DNA of 64,000 nt. Source: Caballeronia sp. M1242 (GTDB lineage Bacteria > Pseudomonadota > Gammaproteobacteria > Burkholderiales > Burkholderiaceae). The stretch lies in NCBI RefSeq assembly GCF_017220215.1, contig NZ_CP071130.1, forward strand, positions 868,001 to 932,000, written 5' to 3'. Made by a program: the position numbers and the translations under genes. Shown piece after piece: positions 33,276-42,369 of the stretch; within the stretch, counting starts at the first letter, position 1; each line of letters opens with the position of its first letter. The notes beneath the pieces are model-generated. The model saw only the letters and a program-made list of their open reading frames with translations, made no database searches and was not told where the DNA came from.

Positions 33276-34196
33276 ATGGCGACCTTAGAGGGCAAAGCAC
33301 GGTACGCGGTAGCGACGGACAACGCCGGTGCCGGCATCGCGATCATGATTCTGACCACGGCGGCCTTCGCGGCGAGCGATTCCACGGTCAAGCTGATCGG
33401 CGCTGCGGTCCCGGTCGTCGCGCTGCTGTGGGTGCGCTATCTGTTTCAGATGATCGTGCTTGGCGTCTGGCAGGCGCGACGCGGCGCGTTCGGCCTCTTT
33501 CGCACCTTCCACACCGGCAGTCTCAAACTGCAAATCGTCCGCGCGCTGCTGCTGCTGACGAACTCGGCATGCACGTTTGCCGCCCTGCGCTACTTGCCGC
33601 TTCCCGTCACCACGTCCCTTGCGATGCTTGCGCCGCTGATCTCGACGCTGCTCGCCGCGCTCGTCCTGAAGGACCAAGTCTCGCGCGGCAAATGGGCGAT
33701 GGTCGTGCTCGGTTTCATCGGCATGTTGTTGATCGTGCGGCCGGGCGGCAGCGATTTCACCTGGTCGGTGATCTTGCCGATCGGTTCGGCGACGAGCTTC
33801 GCGTGCTTCCAGGTGGTATCGAGCCACCTGTCGCGCGTAGACGACGCCATCACGACGAATTTCCTGACCGCGCTCGTCGCGACGGTCGTGCTGTGCGCGC
33901 TGGTCTGGGCCGATCAGGCGCGGCTGCTGCCTGAACTTGCGCACGTCGGCGCCGGCAGTTGGCTGCTCGTCGCGTTCATGGCGACGATGGCAACCGGCGG
34001 CCAATTGCTGATGCTTCAGGCCTTGCGGCGCGCGCCGCTCGCGGTGCTCATGCCCTTCTCGTACGCTCAGCTCGCGTTCGCGTCGTGCTTTAGCTGGCTG
34101 CTGTTCGGACAAGTGCCCGACGTGTGGATGACGGCCGGCATGTGCGTGATTGCCGCGAGCGGAATCGGCACGGTGCTCATGCACAACCGCAAATAA
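33276..34196 (+). CDS. EamA/DMT-family transporter
   Basis: A 306-residue inner-membrane protein with ten predicted helices in two EamA repeats. The first repeat begins IAIMILTTAAFAASDSTVKL; the second begins SVILPIGSATSFACFQVV. Conserved features include the RYLFQM loop and PLISTLLAALVLKDQ. DMT proteins export or import metabolites such as amino acids or purines. The substrate is not deducible. Confidence 0.88.
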   Translation: MATLEGKARYAVATDNAGAGIAIMILTTAAFAASDSTVKLIGAAVPVVALLWVRYLFQMIVLGVWQARRGAFGLFRTFHTGSLKLQIVRALLLLTNSACTFAALRYLPLPVTTSLAMLAPLISTLLAALVLKDQVSRGKWAMVVLGFIGMLLIVRPGGSDFTWSVILPIGSATSFACFQVVSSHLSRVDDAITTNFLTALVATVVLCALVWADQARLLPELAHVGAGSWLLVAFMATMATGGQLLMLQALRRAPLAVLMPFSYAQLAFASCFSWLLFGQVPDVWMTAGMCVIAASGIGTVLMHNRK

Positions 34197-34235
34197 GCGG
34201 CGGACCGACGCCCGCCGGTTCCTAGAAGCAACGTT

Positions 34236-34508
34236 TCAGGAGACGTGCGTCTGGCCGGTGCAGAGCCAATGCACGTCGACATCGAGCGCATGAGCGATGC
34301 GGTTGAATGCGTGAAGCGGCGGCACCGTAATGCCGCGCCGCCAGAACTGCACGTCGTGTTCGCTCGCATCGACCCATTTGGCCGCTTTGGCGGAGCTAAC
34401 GTTGGCGCGTTGCATCGCGCGGTCGAGTCGCGCGGCCATTGCGCGCCGCAGGGTGTTGTCTTCGTGACTACGTTCAAGGTGTCCGATGGTTTGGGTATGT
34501 CGGCCCAT
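34236..34508 (-). CDS. Small HTH (XRE-like) DNA-binding protein
   Basis: A 90-residue protein with a predicted lambda-repressor-like HTH (about 22-80): LRRAMAARLDRAMQRANVSS, AKAAKWVDASEHDVQFWRRG, FNRIAHALDVDVHWL. It resembles XRE regulators that end in a short VHWLCTG tail. Divergent from the phasin gene across a 450-base AT-rich gap, so it could regulate that region. Confidence 0.65.
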   Translation of the reverse strand: MGRHTQTIGHLERSHEDNTLRRAMAARLDRAMQRANVSSAKAAKWVDASEHDVQFWRRGITVPPLHAFNRIAHALDVDVHWLCTGQTHVS

Positions 34509-34870
34509 GTTGCTTCAACTCTCTCGTTTTATATTTTCGCCGTTCAGCGCCGGCTGATATTCGCGCAGGTCGGAATCATACGAAGTCACGGTGACGGCTC
34601 AGTGACAGTGATTCCTCGCTGCGTGCGTGTTCCGAAACGCAGGGCCGAATTCTTTCAAGTGGCCAGGGGAAGCGTCAAGTGGGGAAATAACGCATCGGCG
34701 CTTGAGCGCCTCGGTGTTTACCCTTCTCCGACCCTAAACGGTTCTCGTCATTAATACGGACGATCGTGCAATTAAATTGCCTGCGAATTACATCAGCGTT
34801 TAATACCGATTAATGTAAGCCGAGTTCACCCGCGCAATTAGGCGATTATCGCGATACCTGAAGATGGGAA
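34509..34870. other. AT-rich intergenic region before the phasin gene
   Basis: No gene found. The part 34730-34870 is markedly AT-rich with repeated AATTA/TTAAT words (ATTAATACG, GCAATTAAATTG, ACCGATTAATG). GCAATTtAAATTGC-like dyads near 34769 could bind a regulator or H-NS. Confidence 0.45.
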
Positions 34871-34898
34871 TTGACAGGCATTATCTTTTCTCTAGAAT
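34871..34898 (+). promoter_or_regulatory. Sigma70-type promoter of the phasin gene
   Basis: TTGACA (34871-34876), 16-base spacer, TAGAAT (34893-34898). Start of transcription predicted near 34905, giving a leader of about 50 bases before the ATG at 34957. Confidence 0.75.
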
Positions 34899-34956
34899 GA
34901 GTCGTTCGCTGCGCTGCACAATCACGTAATTGAAGCAACTTCTAATGGAGTCCAGC

Positions 34957-35541
34957 ATGAGCAGTCTTGCGCCAGAAACCTTTCTCGCGACCCAGCGGGC
35001 CGGCTTGGATGCCACCTTCGGATTCGCCACTCAGGCGGTTCAGGGCTTCGAAAAATTAATCGATCTGAACGTTCGCACATTGCGGACCGCTCTCTCGGAG
35101 CAGCAGGAATTCATCGGCAAGAGCTTCTCCGTCCGCGATATTCAGGAGTTCTTCGCCGTTCAGAACGCCCGCATGCAAGCGAACGCGCAGCGCGCGCAAG
35201 CCTATTGGCAGAACGTCAACGAAATCGCTACCGGCGTGCGCGGCGCCTATATGCAAGCGACGCAGGACCAGTTGGAGAAGTCGCAGCGCAATGCGCAGGC
35301 GATCGTCGAAAGCCTCGTCACGAGCGCGCCGCTCGGCAGCGAGGCGGTCGTGTCGGCGTGGAAATCCGTCATCGACTCGGCCACGCAGTCGGCGAACTCG
35401 GCCTACGAAGCGGCGCGCACTTCGACGCGCCAGGTCGTGGAAGCCGCGCAGACCGAGGCGAGCGCCACCGCTACCGCCAGTTTGCCGACGCCGCCCGCCG
35501 TGCGCGTCGTCTCGAACAAGCCGGCCGGCACGAAGAAGTAA
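34957..35541 (+). CDS. phaP: Phasin family protein (PHA granule-associated)
   Basis: A 194-residue amphipathic protein. The start at 34957 has GGAG 6 bases upstream; Met codons at 34930 and 34945 are less suitable. The phasin_2-type core covers about 5-140: LDATFGFATQAVQGFEKLI, LNVRTLRTALSEQQEF, IQEFFAVQNARMQANAQRAQ. A Ser/Ala/Thr-rich tail ends with KPAGTKK. Phasins coat polyhydroxyalkanoate granules and control their size. No PHA synthase genes are adjacent, which is common. Strong promoter upstream implies high expression. Confidence 0.9.
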   Translation: MSSLAPETFLATQRAGLDATFGFATQAVQGFEKLIDLNVRTLRTALSEQQEFIGKSFSVRDIQEFFAVQNARMQANAQRAQAYWQNVNEIATGVRGAYMQATQDQLEKSQRNAQAIVESLVTSAPLGSEAVVSAWKSVIDSATQSANSAYEAARTSTRQVVEAAQTEASATATASLPTPPAVRVVSNKPAGTKK

Positions 35542-35600
35542 GCATCGAGTAACCATCAACTAAGCATCGCGCGCGAGGCGGACGCGCTCCACTTCGCGCG

Positions 35601-35981
35601 CTAGCGGGAAAAGGCCGTGAGCACGAGTTCGTGCGAACGGCCGATCCACACCGCCGAATCGCGATGGTCGCGCAGATCGTCGCCCGTGTTCGGATGCATG
35701 AACACATCCAGTTCGCCGTGATTCAGCGCGAGCCATTCGAGCATTGCCGTCAGTCGCTCGCTGCCGAATCCGAGCTGAAAAGACCATAGCGGATGAGGTC
35801 CGACGGGACGCTCGTGAAAGCGGCCGAGCGTCAGCGCGCCGCTTTCGAGGTCGCCGGCGAACCGCTCCGCGATTACCTGCCGAAACTGCCACGCCGCGTC
35901 GCGGCTCGCGGCGTCGAAATAGACATGCGCATGCCAGCCTGATACCGAAGGCGCGTTGTCGGGTGCCATCGTTCGATCCAT
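35601..35981 (-). CDS. DOPA 4,5-dioxygenase family protein
   Basis: A 126-residue small protein. Family motifs are WHAHVYFDAAS (17-27), GRFHERPVGPHPLWSFQ (53-69) and LDVFMHPNTGDDLRDH (91-106), giving the conserved histidines. The start may be Met1 or Met5 (35969). Known relatives cleave catechol-type rings, but bacterial members are mostly uncharacterised. Confidence 0.85.
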   Translation of the reverse strand: MDRTMAPDNAPSVSGWHAHVYFDAASRDAAWQFRQVIAERFAGDLESGALTLGRFHERPVGPHPLWSFQLGFGSERLTAMLEWLALNHGELDVFMHPNTGDDLRDHRDSAVWIGRSHELVLTAFSR

Positions 35982-36008
35982 CCGTCGCGAGTCGAGAGAC
36001 GTCCGATT

Positions 36009-36146
36009 CTAATACGCGCCGCCGCCGCCGCTGCTGCTCCCACTGGACGAGCGGTTGTACGACGCGCCGCCGCCGTCCGTCTGACAACCGGCAAGCGCGG
36101 CCGTGATGAGCGCCAAAGCCACCACGACGATTCTTGCGAGTTTCAT
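36009..36146 (-). CDS. Small Ser/Gly-rich lipoprotein, 45 residues
   Basis: A 45-residue lipoprotein: MKLARIVVVALALITAALAG ends at the lipobox (ALAGC) with Cys21. The mature peptide is only about 25 residues, Ser/Gly-rich (NRSSSGSSSGGGG). Start at 36146 has AGGGAGG upstream. Similar tiny lipoproteins occur in this bacterial group; role unknown. The C-terminus ends in GGGGAY. Confidence 0.65.
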   Translation of the reverse strand: MKLARIVVVALALITAALAGCQTDGGGASYNRSSSGSSSGGGGAY

Positions 36147-36242
36147 AGATGCCTCCCTTTCGTTGGACGGCAGCCACGATCGACGCCGCATCCACTGAAC
36201 GCGCCGCCGGAGCCGGTTATTCCGCATGCTAGACTACTGTAC

Positions 36243-38552
36243 ATGCGTACAGTTTCCGAGCCCGCCTACACCGTCGCCGTGCGCGCGCTCTGCGAGTTCA
36301 CCGCGAAGCAAGGCGATCTCGACCTGCGCTTCACACCGACGCCCACGGCGCAAGAAGGCATGGCGGGCCATGTCACCGTCACGAGCCGCCGCCCGGCGGG
36401 TTATCTGAAAGAAATTGCGCTGTCCGAAGATTTCGGCCCGTTGCGCGTGCGCGGCCGCGCGGATGGCTACGATCCCGCGCTGAACCGGCTCGAAGAAATC
36501 AAGACGTATCGCGGCAAGCTCGATTCGATGCCGCAGAATCATCGGCATTTGCATTGGGCGCAGGCGCGCGTCTACGGCCATCTCATGTGTCGCAAGCTCG
36601 GGCTCGAAAGCATCGACATCGCGCTCGTGTATTTCGATATCGTCGATAAGACGGAGACCGCGCTCACGGAGACTGTGACCGCCGAAGCGCTCAAAGAACA
36701 TTTCAGCGCCCAATGCCAGCGGTTCATCGCGTGGGCGGAGCAGGAAGTGCAGCATCGCGCGGCGCGGGATGCGGCGCTTTCCCAACTTGCGTTTCCGCAC
36801 GGCGCTTTTCGGCCCGGACAGCGGGCGCTCGCCGAAGCGGTGTATCGCGCGGCGGTGTCCGGCCGATGCGTCGTCGCGGAAGCGCCGACGGGCATCGGCA
36901 AGACGATCGGCACGCTCTTTCCGCTGCTCAAGGCATGGCCCGCGCAGCAGCTCGACAAGATCTACTTTCTGACCGCGAAAAGCGCGGGCCGTCAGCTGGC
37001 GCTCGACGCCCTCTCGACGCTCGCCGCGTCCGCGCCCAAGTCACTGCGCGTGGTCGAACTCGTCGCGCGCGACAAGGCGTGCGAGCATCCGGACCGCTCG
37101 TGTCACGGCGAGTCGTGTCCGCTGGCGCGCGGCTTCTACGATCGCCTGCCGGCTGCCCGCGCCGCCGCGCTGCAACGGGCGCATCTGGATCGCGCGTCGG
37201 TGGCGGATGCGGCGCGCGAGCACGCCGTCTGTCCGTACTACCTGAGTCAGGAATTGACGCGCTGGGCGGACGTGATCGTCGGCGACTACAACTATTACTT
37301 CGATACGAGTGCCATGCTTTTTGCGCTCGCGGAGGCAAATCGCTGGCGCGTGGCCGTGCTCGTCGACGAGGCGCATAACCTCGTCGAACGGGCGCGCGGC
37401 ATGTATTCGGCGTCGCTCGATCAGGCCGCTTTCAACGCCATGCGCCGCAGCGCGCCGCCCTTCTTCAAGCGGATGCTGGCGCGCGTCGGCCGCAGTTTCA
37501 GCGACGCGAGCCGCGATCAACTGGCGGCGGGCATCGACTACGCGGCGCACGACGAGCCGCCCGCGGCGCTTTTGAGCGCGCTCGGACACGCGATCTCGGC
37601 GCTCACGGAGACGATGGCCGAGCAGCCGGACACTTTCACGCCCGAAGTGCTGCGCTTTTATTTCGACGCGCTGCACTTCACGCGCATCGCCGAGCGCTTC
37701 GGCGCGCATTCCATCTTCGACATCACGCTGTCCGGCAAAGGCCGCGCGGTGTTGTGCCTGCGCAACGTGATTCCCGGCCCGCATCTCGCGCCGCGCTTCG
37801 CCCGCGCCCATAGCGTCGCGCTCTTTTCGGCGACGCTCACGCCCGCGCATTACTACGCCGACACGCTCGGCCTGCCCGCGACGACCGTGCGCATCGACGT
37901 CGAATCGCCGTTCACCGCCGATCAGCTCGACGTGCGCGCCGTCGCCGACGTATCGACGCGCTTTCGCGATCGCGAACGCTCCGTCGACCGCATCGCGGAC
38001 CTGATCGCCGCGCAGTACGTCCGCGCGCCGGGCAACTATCTGAGCTTCTTCAGCAGCTTCGACTATCTGGCGCAGGTGGCGTCGGCGCTCGAACGGCGTC
38101 ATCCGTCGATCGCGTGCTGGCAACAGTCTCGCGGAATGAGCGAGGCCGACCAGCACGCGTTCCTCGCCCGCTTCGAACCGGACGGGCGCGGCATCGGCTT
38201 CGCGGTGCTCGGCGGCGCGTTCGGCGAGGCGATCGATCTGCCAGGAACGCGGCTCATCGGCGCATTTGTCGCGACGCTGGGGCTGCCGCAACTGAACGTG
38301 GTGAACGAGCAACTAAAGGCGCGCATGCACGCGGCATTCGGCGACGGCTACGCCTACACCTATCTTTTTCCCGGCTTGCAGAAGGTCGTGCAGGCAGCCG
38401 GCCGCGTAATTCGCGGCCCGCAAGACCGCGGCGTGCTGTATCTGATCGACGACCGCTTCGCCCGCGCCGACGTGCGGCGCCTCCTGCCGGCGTGGTGGGA
38501 CGTCAAGCTGCTGCGCGAGCGGGACTCAGCGGGCATCGCTCTTGCTGATTGA
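36243..38552 (+). CDS. XPD/DinG-like helicase with N-terminal PD-(D/E)XK nuclease domain
   Basis: A 769-residue DNA-processing enzyme. The N-terminus (about 1-170) has a PD-(D/E)XK pattern: D74 in GRADGYDP and E85-I-K87. The SF2 core has Walker A APTGIGKT (214-221), four cysteines at 280, 287, 292 and 330 placed like the XPD Fe-S cluster, and a DEAH box (375-378). The C-terminal half carries QAAGRVIRGPQDRGV, motif VI of Rad3-type helicases. It probably unwinds and cuts DNA during repair. Often neighboured elsewhere by a VRR-NUC nuclease, not seen here. Confidence 0.85.
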   Translation: MRTVSEPAYTVAVRALCEFTAKQGDLDLRFTPTPTAQEGMAGHVTVTSRRPAGYLKEIALSEDFGPLRVRGRADGYDPALNRLEEIKTYRGKLDSMPQNHRHLHWAQARVYGHLMCRKLGLESIDIALVYFDIVDKTETALTETVTAEALKEHFSAQCQRFIAWAEQEVQHRAARDAALSQLAFPHGAFRPGQRALAEAVYRAAVSGRCVVAEAPTGIGKTIGTLFPLLKAWPAQQLDKIYFLTAKSAGRQLALDALSTLAASAPKSLRVVELVARDKACEHPDRSCHGESCPLARGFYDRLPAARAAALQRAHLDRASVADAAREHAVCPYYLSQELTRWADVIVGDYNYYFDTSAMLFALAEANRWRVAVLVDEAHNLVERARGMYSASLDQAAFNAMRRSAPPFFKRMLARVGRSFSDASRDQLAAGIDYAAHDEPPAALLSALGHAISALTETMAEQPDTFTPEVLRFYFDALHFTRIAERFGAHSIFDITLSGKGRAVLCLRNVIPGPHLAPRFARAHSVALFSATLTPAHYYADTLGLPATTVRIDVESPFTADQLDVRAVADVSTRFRDRERSVDRIADLIAAQYVRAPGNYLSFFSSFDYLAQVASALERRHPSIACWQQSRGMSEADQHAFLARFEPDGRGIGFAVLGGAFGEAIDLPGTRLIGAFVATLGLPQLNVVNEQLKARMHAAFGDGYAYTYLFPGLQKVVQAAGRVIRGPQDRGVLYLIDDRFARADVRRLLPAWWDVKLLRERDSAGIALAD

Positions 38553-38608
38553 CGGCACCCCATGAGCTGCGGCTGTCCGAAGCCCGGCCACACATAAGGA
38601 GAAGCCCG

Positions 38609-39100
38609 ATGTCCACCGCACAAGAACCGCTCGACGCGCTCAAGATGCTCGAAGAAGACCATCGCGCTGTCGAACAGTTGTTCGAAGCCTTCGACCGCGC
38701 GCCGAAAGACGACCTCGAACGCAAGTCGACGCTCGTTCAGCGCGCCTGCGAGCTGTTGACGATTCACGCGATCGTCGAAGAAGAACTGCTCTATCCGGCC
38801 GCGCGCGAAGCCTTCGGCAGCGACGACGAGAAGATCGACGTCGAGGAAGCCTACGTCGAGCACTTTCTTGTCAAGACGCTGATCGAGAAGTTCACGCAAC
38901 TGAAGGCCGGCGACGAAGGCTTCGACGCGACGTTCCGCGTCCTGAAGGAAAACGTGATGCATCACGTCGAGGAAGAGGAGTCGGAGCTCTTCAAGGAAAT
39001 CCGCAAGACGAAGCTGGACGTCGCGGCGCTGGGCCAGAAGATCGAGGCGCGCAAGACGGAGCTGCAAAACCGCATCACCGAAGTGGCGACGCCGCGCTGA
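38609..39100 (+). CDS. Hemerythrin-domain protein
   Basis: A 163-residue four-helix protein. Iron ligands appear in EEDHRAVEQLFEAF, LTIHAIVEEELLYP, EHFLVKTLIEKF and MHHVEEEESELF, the H/E pattern of hemerythrin. A final basic helix follows (KIEARKTEL). The start at 38609 has AAGGAGAAGCC upstream. Could bind O2 or NO or store iron; not deducible. Confidence 0.9.
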   Translation: MSTAQEPLDALKMLEEDHRAVEQLFEAFDRAPKDDLERKSTLVQRACELLTIHAIVEEELLYPAAREAFGSDDEKIDVEEAYVEHFLVKTLIEKFTQLKAGDEGFDATFRVLKENVMHHVEEEESELFKEIRKTKLDVAALGQKIEARKTELQNRITEVATPR

Positions 39101-39182
39101 ATGGCGCAGCAAGACCCGGAGTGCGCGGGCGGCGCGTGAGGCGCACAGTGGGCCCTGGCACACGCACATCCGGAGTAACTGC

Positions 39183-39929
39183 ATGAAGGCGATGGACAGC
39201 GCGCTCGCGACCGATGCGAGCGCGGACATTCCCGGGCGCATCGACGCGCTCGACTGGAACGATCTCGGCACGCAACTCGACTGCCAGGGCTCGGCCGTTG
39301 CGCCGGGCCTTTTTTCGCGCGACGAATGCGCGGCGCTCGCCGCGCTGTACGACGACGACGCGCGCTTTCGCAGCCGCGTCGTCATGGAGCGGCACAGCTT
39401 CGGGCGCGGGGAATACAAGTACTTCGCGTATCCGTTGCCCGACGTGCTGGATGCCGTGCGCGACGCAGCCTACCGACATCTCGCGCCGATCGCGAATCGC
39501 TGGAACGAGGTCATGCGCATCGAGACGCGCTATCCGGACGAACACGCGGCGTTCATCGAGCGATGCCATCGCGCGGGCCAGACGCGCCCGACGCCGCTGC
39601 TCCTTCGCTACGTGCCGGGCGACTACAACTGCCTGCATCAGGACCTATACGGCGAGCATGTCTTCCCGATTCAGATGGCGATTCTGCTCTCCGCGCCGGG
39701 ACGCGACTTCACCGGCGGCGAGTTCGTGATGACGGAACAGCGGCCGCGCATGCAGTCGCGCGTGGAAGTGGTGCCGCTCGCGCAAGGCGACGCGGTGTTC
39801 TTCGCCGTGCATCAACGGCCGGTGAACGGTACGCGCGGCGTGTATCGCGTGAACATGCGGCACGGCGTGAGCCGCCTGCGGTCAGGCAAGCGGCACATGC
39901 TGGGCGTGATCTTTCACGACGCGCGTTGA
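39183..39929 (+). CDS. 2-oxoglutarate/Fe(II)-dependent oxygenase
   Basis: A 248-residue protein of the prolyl-4-hydroxylase-like 2OG-Fe(II) superfamily. Iron ligands are H152-x-D154 (NCLHQDLYG) and the distal H, most likely H227 (NMRHGVS), with R232 or R237 as the oxoglutarate anchor. Segment GGEFVMTEQRPRMQSR is a conserved strand region. It hydroxylates an unknown substrate. GGAG lies 9 bases upstream of the ATG. Confidence 0.82.
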   Translation: MKAMDSALATDASADIPGRIDALDWNDLGTQLDCQGSAVAPGLFSRDECAALAALYDDDARFRSRVVMERHSFGRGEYKYFAYPLPDVLDAVRDAAYRHLAPIANRWNEVMRIETRYPDEHAAFIERCHRAGQTRPTPLLLRYVPGDYNCLHQDLYGEHVFPIQMAILLSAPGRDFTGGEFVMTEQRPRMQSRVEVVPLAQGDAVFFAVHQRPVNGTRGVYRVNMRHGVSRLRSGKRHMLGVIFHDAR

Positions 39930-39953
39930 GGCGCGAAGGCGAGCGCGAGCGCT

Positions 39954-40622
39954 CTATTCGTTCTCGTCGAAGTAATGTCCGAAGCGCGCCTGCTTCGTCT
40001 TGATGTAGCGCTCGTTCTCTTCGCGCATCGGAATGGCGAGCGCCACGCGCTCGCTCACGGGGATGTCGTGGCGTAAGAGCGTGTCGAACTTCGACGGGTT
40101 ATTGCTCATCAGCCGCACCGACTTCACGTTCATCGCGCGCAGGATGGCGGCGGCGGAGTCGTACTCGCGGGCGTCGTCGGGAAGGCCTAAGTGCAGGTTG
40201 GCATCGACCGTATCCAGCCCCTGCTCCTGCAACGCATACGCGCGAATCTTGTTCGCGAGGCCGATGCCGCGCCCTTCGTGACCGCGCAGATACAGCAAGA
40301 TGCCGCGGCTTTCAGCGGCGATATAGCGCAGCGCGAGGTCGAGCTGCTCGCCGCAGTCGCAGCGATACGAGCCGAACACGTCGCCGGTCACGCATTCGGA
40401 ATGCAGGCGCGTGAGCACCGATTCGCCGTTGCTCACATCGCCCATCACGAACGCGATGTGCTCGACATCCGTCTCCTTCACGCGATAAACGTACGAACCG
40501 AAGGTGCCGTAGCGCGTCGGAATGGTGGCGGTCGCGGCCAGTTCGACGTCCGCGCATTCGGCGCATTCGCCGAAGCGGTGATGAGAGTTCTGTACGTCCA
40601 GCGAGGGAGAAGCGGTTTTCAT
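39954..40622 (-). CDS. ribA: GTP cyclohydrolase II
   Basis: A 222-residue enzyme for the first step of riboflavin synthesis. Zinc ligands C77, C88 and C90 lie in [19 protein letters not shown]. The catalytic loop is [10 protein letters not shown], and NPSKFD binds substrate. Start 40622 (ATG) is used; a TTG two codons upstream is less likely. About 26 residues longer at the N-terminus than E. coli RibA and containing an extra GECAEC pair. Not fused to RibB. Possibly a second copy of the function in this genome (inference). Confidence 0.9.
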   Translation of the reverse strand: MKTASPSLDVQNSHHRFGECAECADVELAATATIPTRYGTFGSYVYRVKETDVEHIAFVMGDVSNGESVLTRLHSECVTGDVFGSYRCDCGEQLDLALRYIAAESRGILLYLRGHEGRGIGLANKIRAYALQEQGLDTVDANLHLGLPDDAREYDSAAAILRAMNVKSVRLMSNNPSKFDTLLRHDIPVSERVALAIPMREENERYIKTKQARFGHYFDENE

Positions 40623-40763
40623 AGTCAATCAGCGAGTCCACGATGCCGGGAACGGCGGCAGATGCGCCGCGCAGGCCCGGCATGTCATGGTAAGGCCCAT
40701 CGGGAAAGTTTGCAGATTGTCGCACGGCGCGCGCCGGCTTTACTCCTTTCCCCTATCGGCAAC

Positions 40764-41459
40764 TCACGCCGGATTCTCGAACGTGCCGGGACTGCGGTCC
40801 GTCGCGCGCCATTCGGGTTTGCGCACCGGATCGGCCTTCTTCAGCGCCTCGCGCACGCCGGCTGCGTCGAGGTCCGCCGTGTAGACGGGCGTCGCGGGCT
40901 GCTGACGCCACGAGTCGTCGATTTCGCCGTTGTCGACCGCATCGAAGCCGATCTCGTCGATCAGCTTCATCACGATGGTCTTCGCGCGATGGTCGTCGCC
41001 CGATACCGGCAGCGCAATGCGCCCCGGCGTGCCCGCCGGCTTGCCGTTCTTGCGCAGATGCGCCGCGTAAATGTTGTTGAACGCCTTTACCACCGGCCGA
41101 CCGATCTGCTGCTCGACCCAGCGGCTTTCCGGCATGCCCTTCTCGATCTCCTCGATGCGCCCGTCGCGCTGCTGCGGATAGTAGTTGCCGGTATCGACCA
41201 CGACGACGTTCTCCGGCACGCCCGCGAACAGATTCTTCGGCAGATCCGGCACTTTCGACTCCGGAATCGTCACGACGATGAGTTCCGCGCCCTTCACTGC
41301 GTCGCGCACCTCGACGGCGGTCGCGCCCGTGGTCCGCTCGACGTCGCGCAGCGAGTCCGGCCCGCGCGAGTTGGCAATGTTCACGTCATGGCCGCACTTC
41401 GTGAAATGCTCGGCCAGAACCTGTCCGATGTTTCCCGCTCCAATGATTCCGATCTTCAT
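40764..41459 (-). CDS. NADP oxidoreductase, F420-reductase-like
   Basis: A 231-residue protein with an N-terminal Rossmann fold (MKIGIIGAGNIGQVLAEHF) typical of the F420-dependent NADP reductase family (PF03807). Segment VVKAFNNIYAAHL and the C-terminal helical part fit the family. Bacteria of this group lack F420, so NADPH:flavin or another partner is probable. Start at 41459. Divergent from ahpC. Confidence 0.82.
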   Translation of the reverse strand: MKIGIIGAGNIGQVLAEHFTKCGHDVNIANSRGPDSLRDVERTTGATAVEVRDAVKGAELIVVTIPESKVPDLPKNLFAGVPENVVVVDTGNYYPQQRDGRIEEIEKGMPESRWVEQQIGRPVVKAFNNIYAAHLRKNGKPAGTPGRIALPVSGDDHRAKTIVMKLIDEIGFDAVDNGEIDDSWRQQPATPVYTADLDAAGVREALKKADPVRKPEWRATDRSPGTFENPA

Positions 41460-41540
41460 GAACACCTCTTGATGGACGATTGAGGCAGACGTCTTCGCAA
41501 GCCGGATGCCGCCGGATTCCGCACGGTGGCAACGGGTGGA

Positions 41541-41599
41541 TCGACACAATAGCCCAGATCAATTAGAATGATAAAATCAATCCACTTCCAAGGATTGAT
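41541..41599 (+). promoter_or_regulatory. ahpC promoter and 8-bp-arm dyad
   Basis: TCGACA (41541-41546), 17-base spacer, TAGAAT (41564-41569) is a good sigma70 match. At the predicted start lies a dyad ATCAATCC (41576-41583) / GGATTGAT (41592-41599), and another ATCAAT at 41558. It could be an operator or a leader hairpin. An OxyR site is expected in this family but could not be assigned with certainty. Confidence 0.5.
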
Positions 41600-41656
41600 A
41601 GTTTTAGTTCATAATCCATTCACTCCTTCAACAACACAGCTAGAGGAATCTGCTAA

Positions 41657-42220
41657 ATGCCGATCATCAACAGCCAAGTCAAGCCGTTCAAGGCCACCGC
41701 TTATCACAACGGCGATTTCGTGACCATCACCGACGAAAACCTGAAGGGCAAGTGGTCCGTGTTCGTGTTCTATCCGGCCGACTTCACGTTCGTCTGCCCG
41801 ACGGAACTCGGCGATCTGGCTGATCGTTACGAAGAATTCAAGAAGCTGGGCGTCGAGATCTACGGCGTTTCGACCGATACGCACTTCACGCACAAGGCCT
41901 GGCACGACACGTCGGAAACGATCGCCAAGATCCAGTATCCGATGATCGGCGACCCGACGCTCGCGATCTCGCGCAACTTCGACGTGCTGATCGAGGAAGA
42001 AGGCCTGGCGCTGCGCGGCACGTTCGTGATCAACCCGGAAGGCGAGATCAAGCTGTGCGAAATCCACGACAACGGCATCGGCCGTGACGCGGGTGAACTG
42101 CTGCGCAAGGTGCAGGCGGCGCAATACGTCGCAGCGCACCCGGGCGAAGTCTGCCCCGCCAAGTGGACGCCGGGCGCTGAAACGCTGACGCCGTCGCTGG
42201 ACCTCATCGGCAAGATCTAA
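41657..42220 (+). CDS. ahpC: Alkyl hydroperoxide reductase subunit C (peroxiredoxin)
   Basis: A 187-residue typical 2-Cys peroxiredoxin, the same length as E. coli AhpC. Peroxidatic Cys47 is in DFTFVCPTE; resolving Cys166 in [10 protein letters not shown]. It reduces peroxides and is recycled by AhpF, encoded 149 bases downstream. GAGGA precedes the start. Confidence 0.97.
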   Translation: MPIINSQVKPFKATAYHNGDFVTITDENLKGKWSVFVFYPADFTFVCPTELGDLADRYEEFKKLGVEIYGVSTDTHFTHKAWHDTSETIAKIQYPMIGDPTLAISRNFDVLIEEEGLALRGTFVINPEGEIKLCEIHDNGIGRDAGELLRKVQAAQYVAAHPGEVCPAKWTPGAETLTPSLDLIGKI

Positions 42221-42369
42221 GCCTCGTCATTCGACGAGCGCATCACGGACCTTGTCGCTGAATCGGCGGCAAGGTTAAAGCTCCAAACACGCTTTCGATG
42301 CGGCGCTTCGCGCCGTGTCGGAGCGTGTCCGCAACATCCCAAGAACAACGCCACGGAACGGACAACGCC

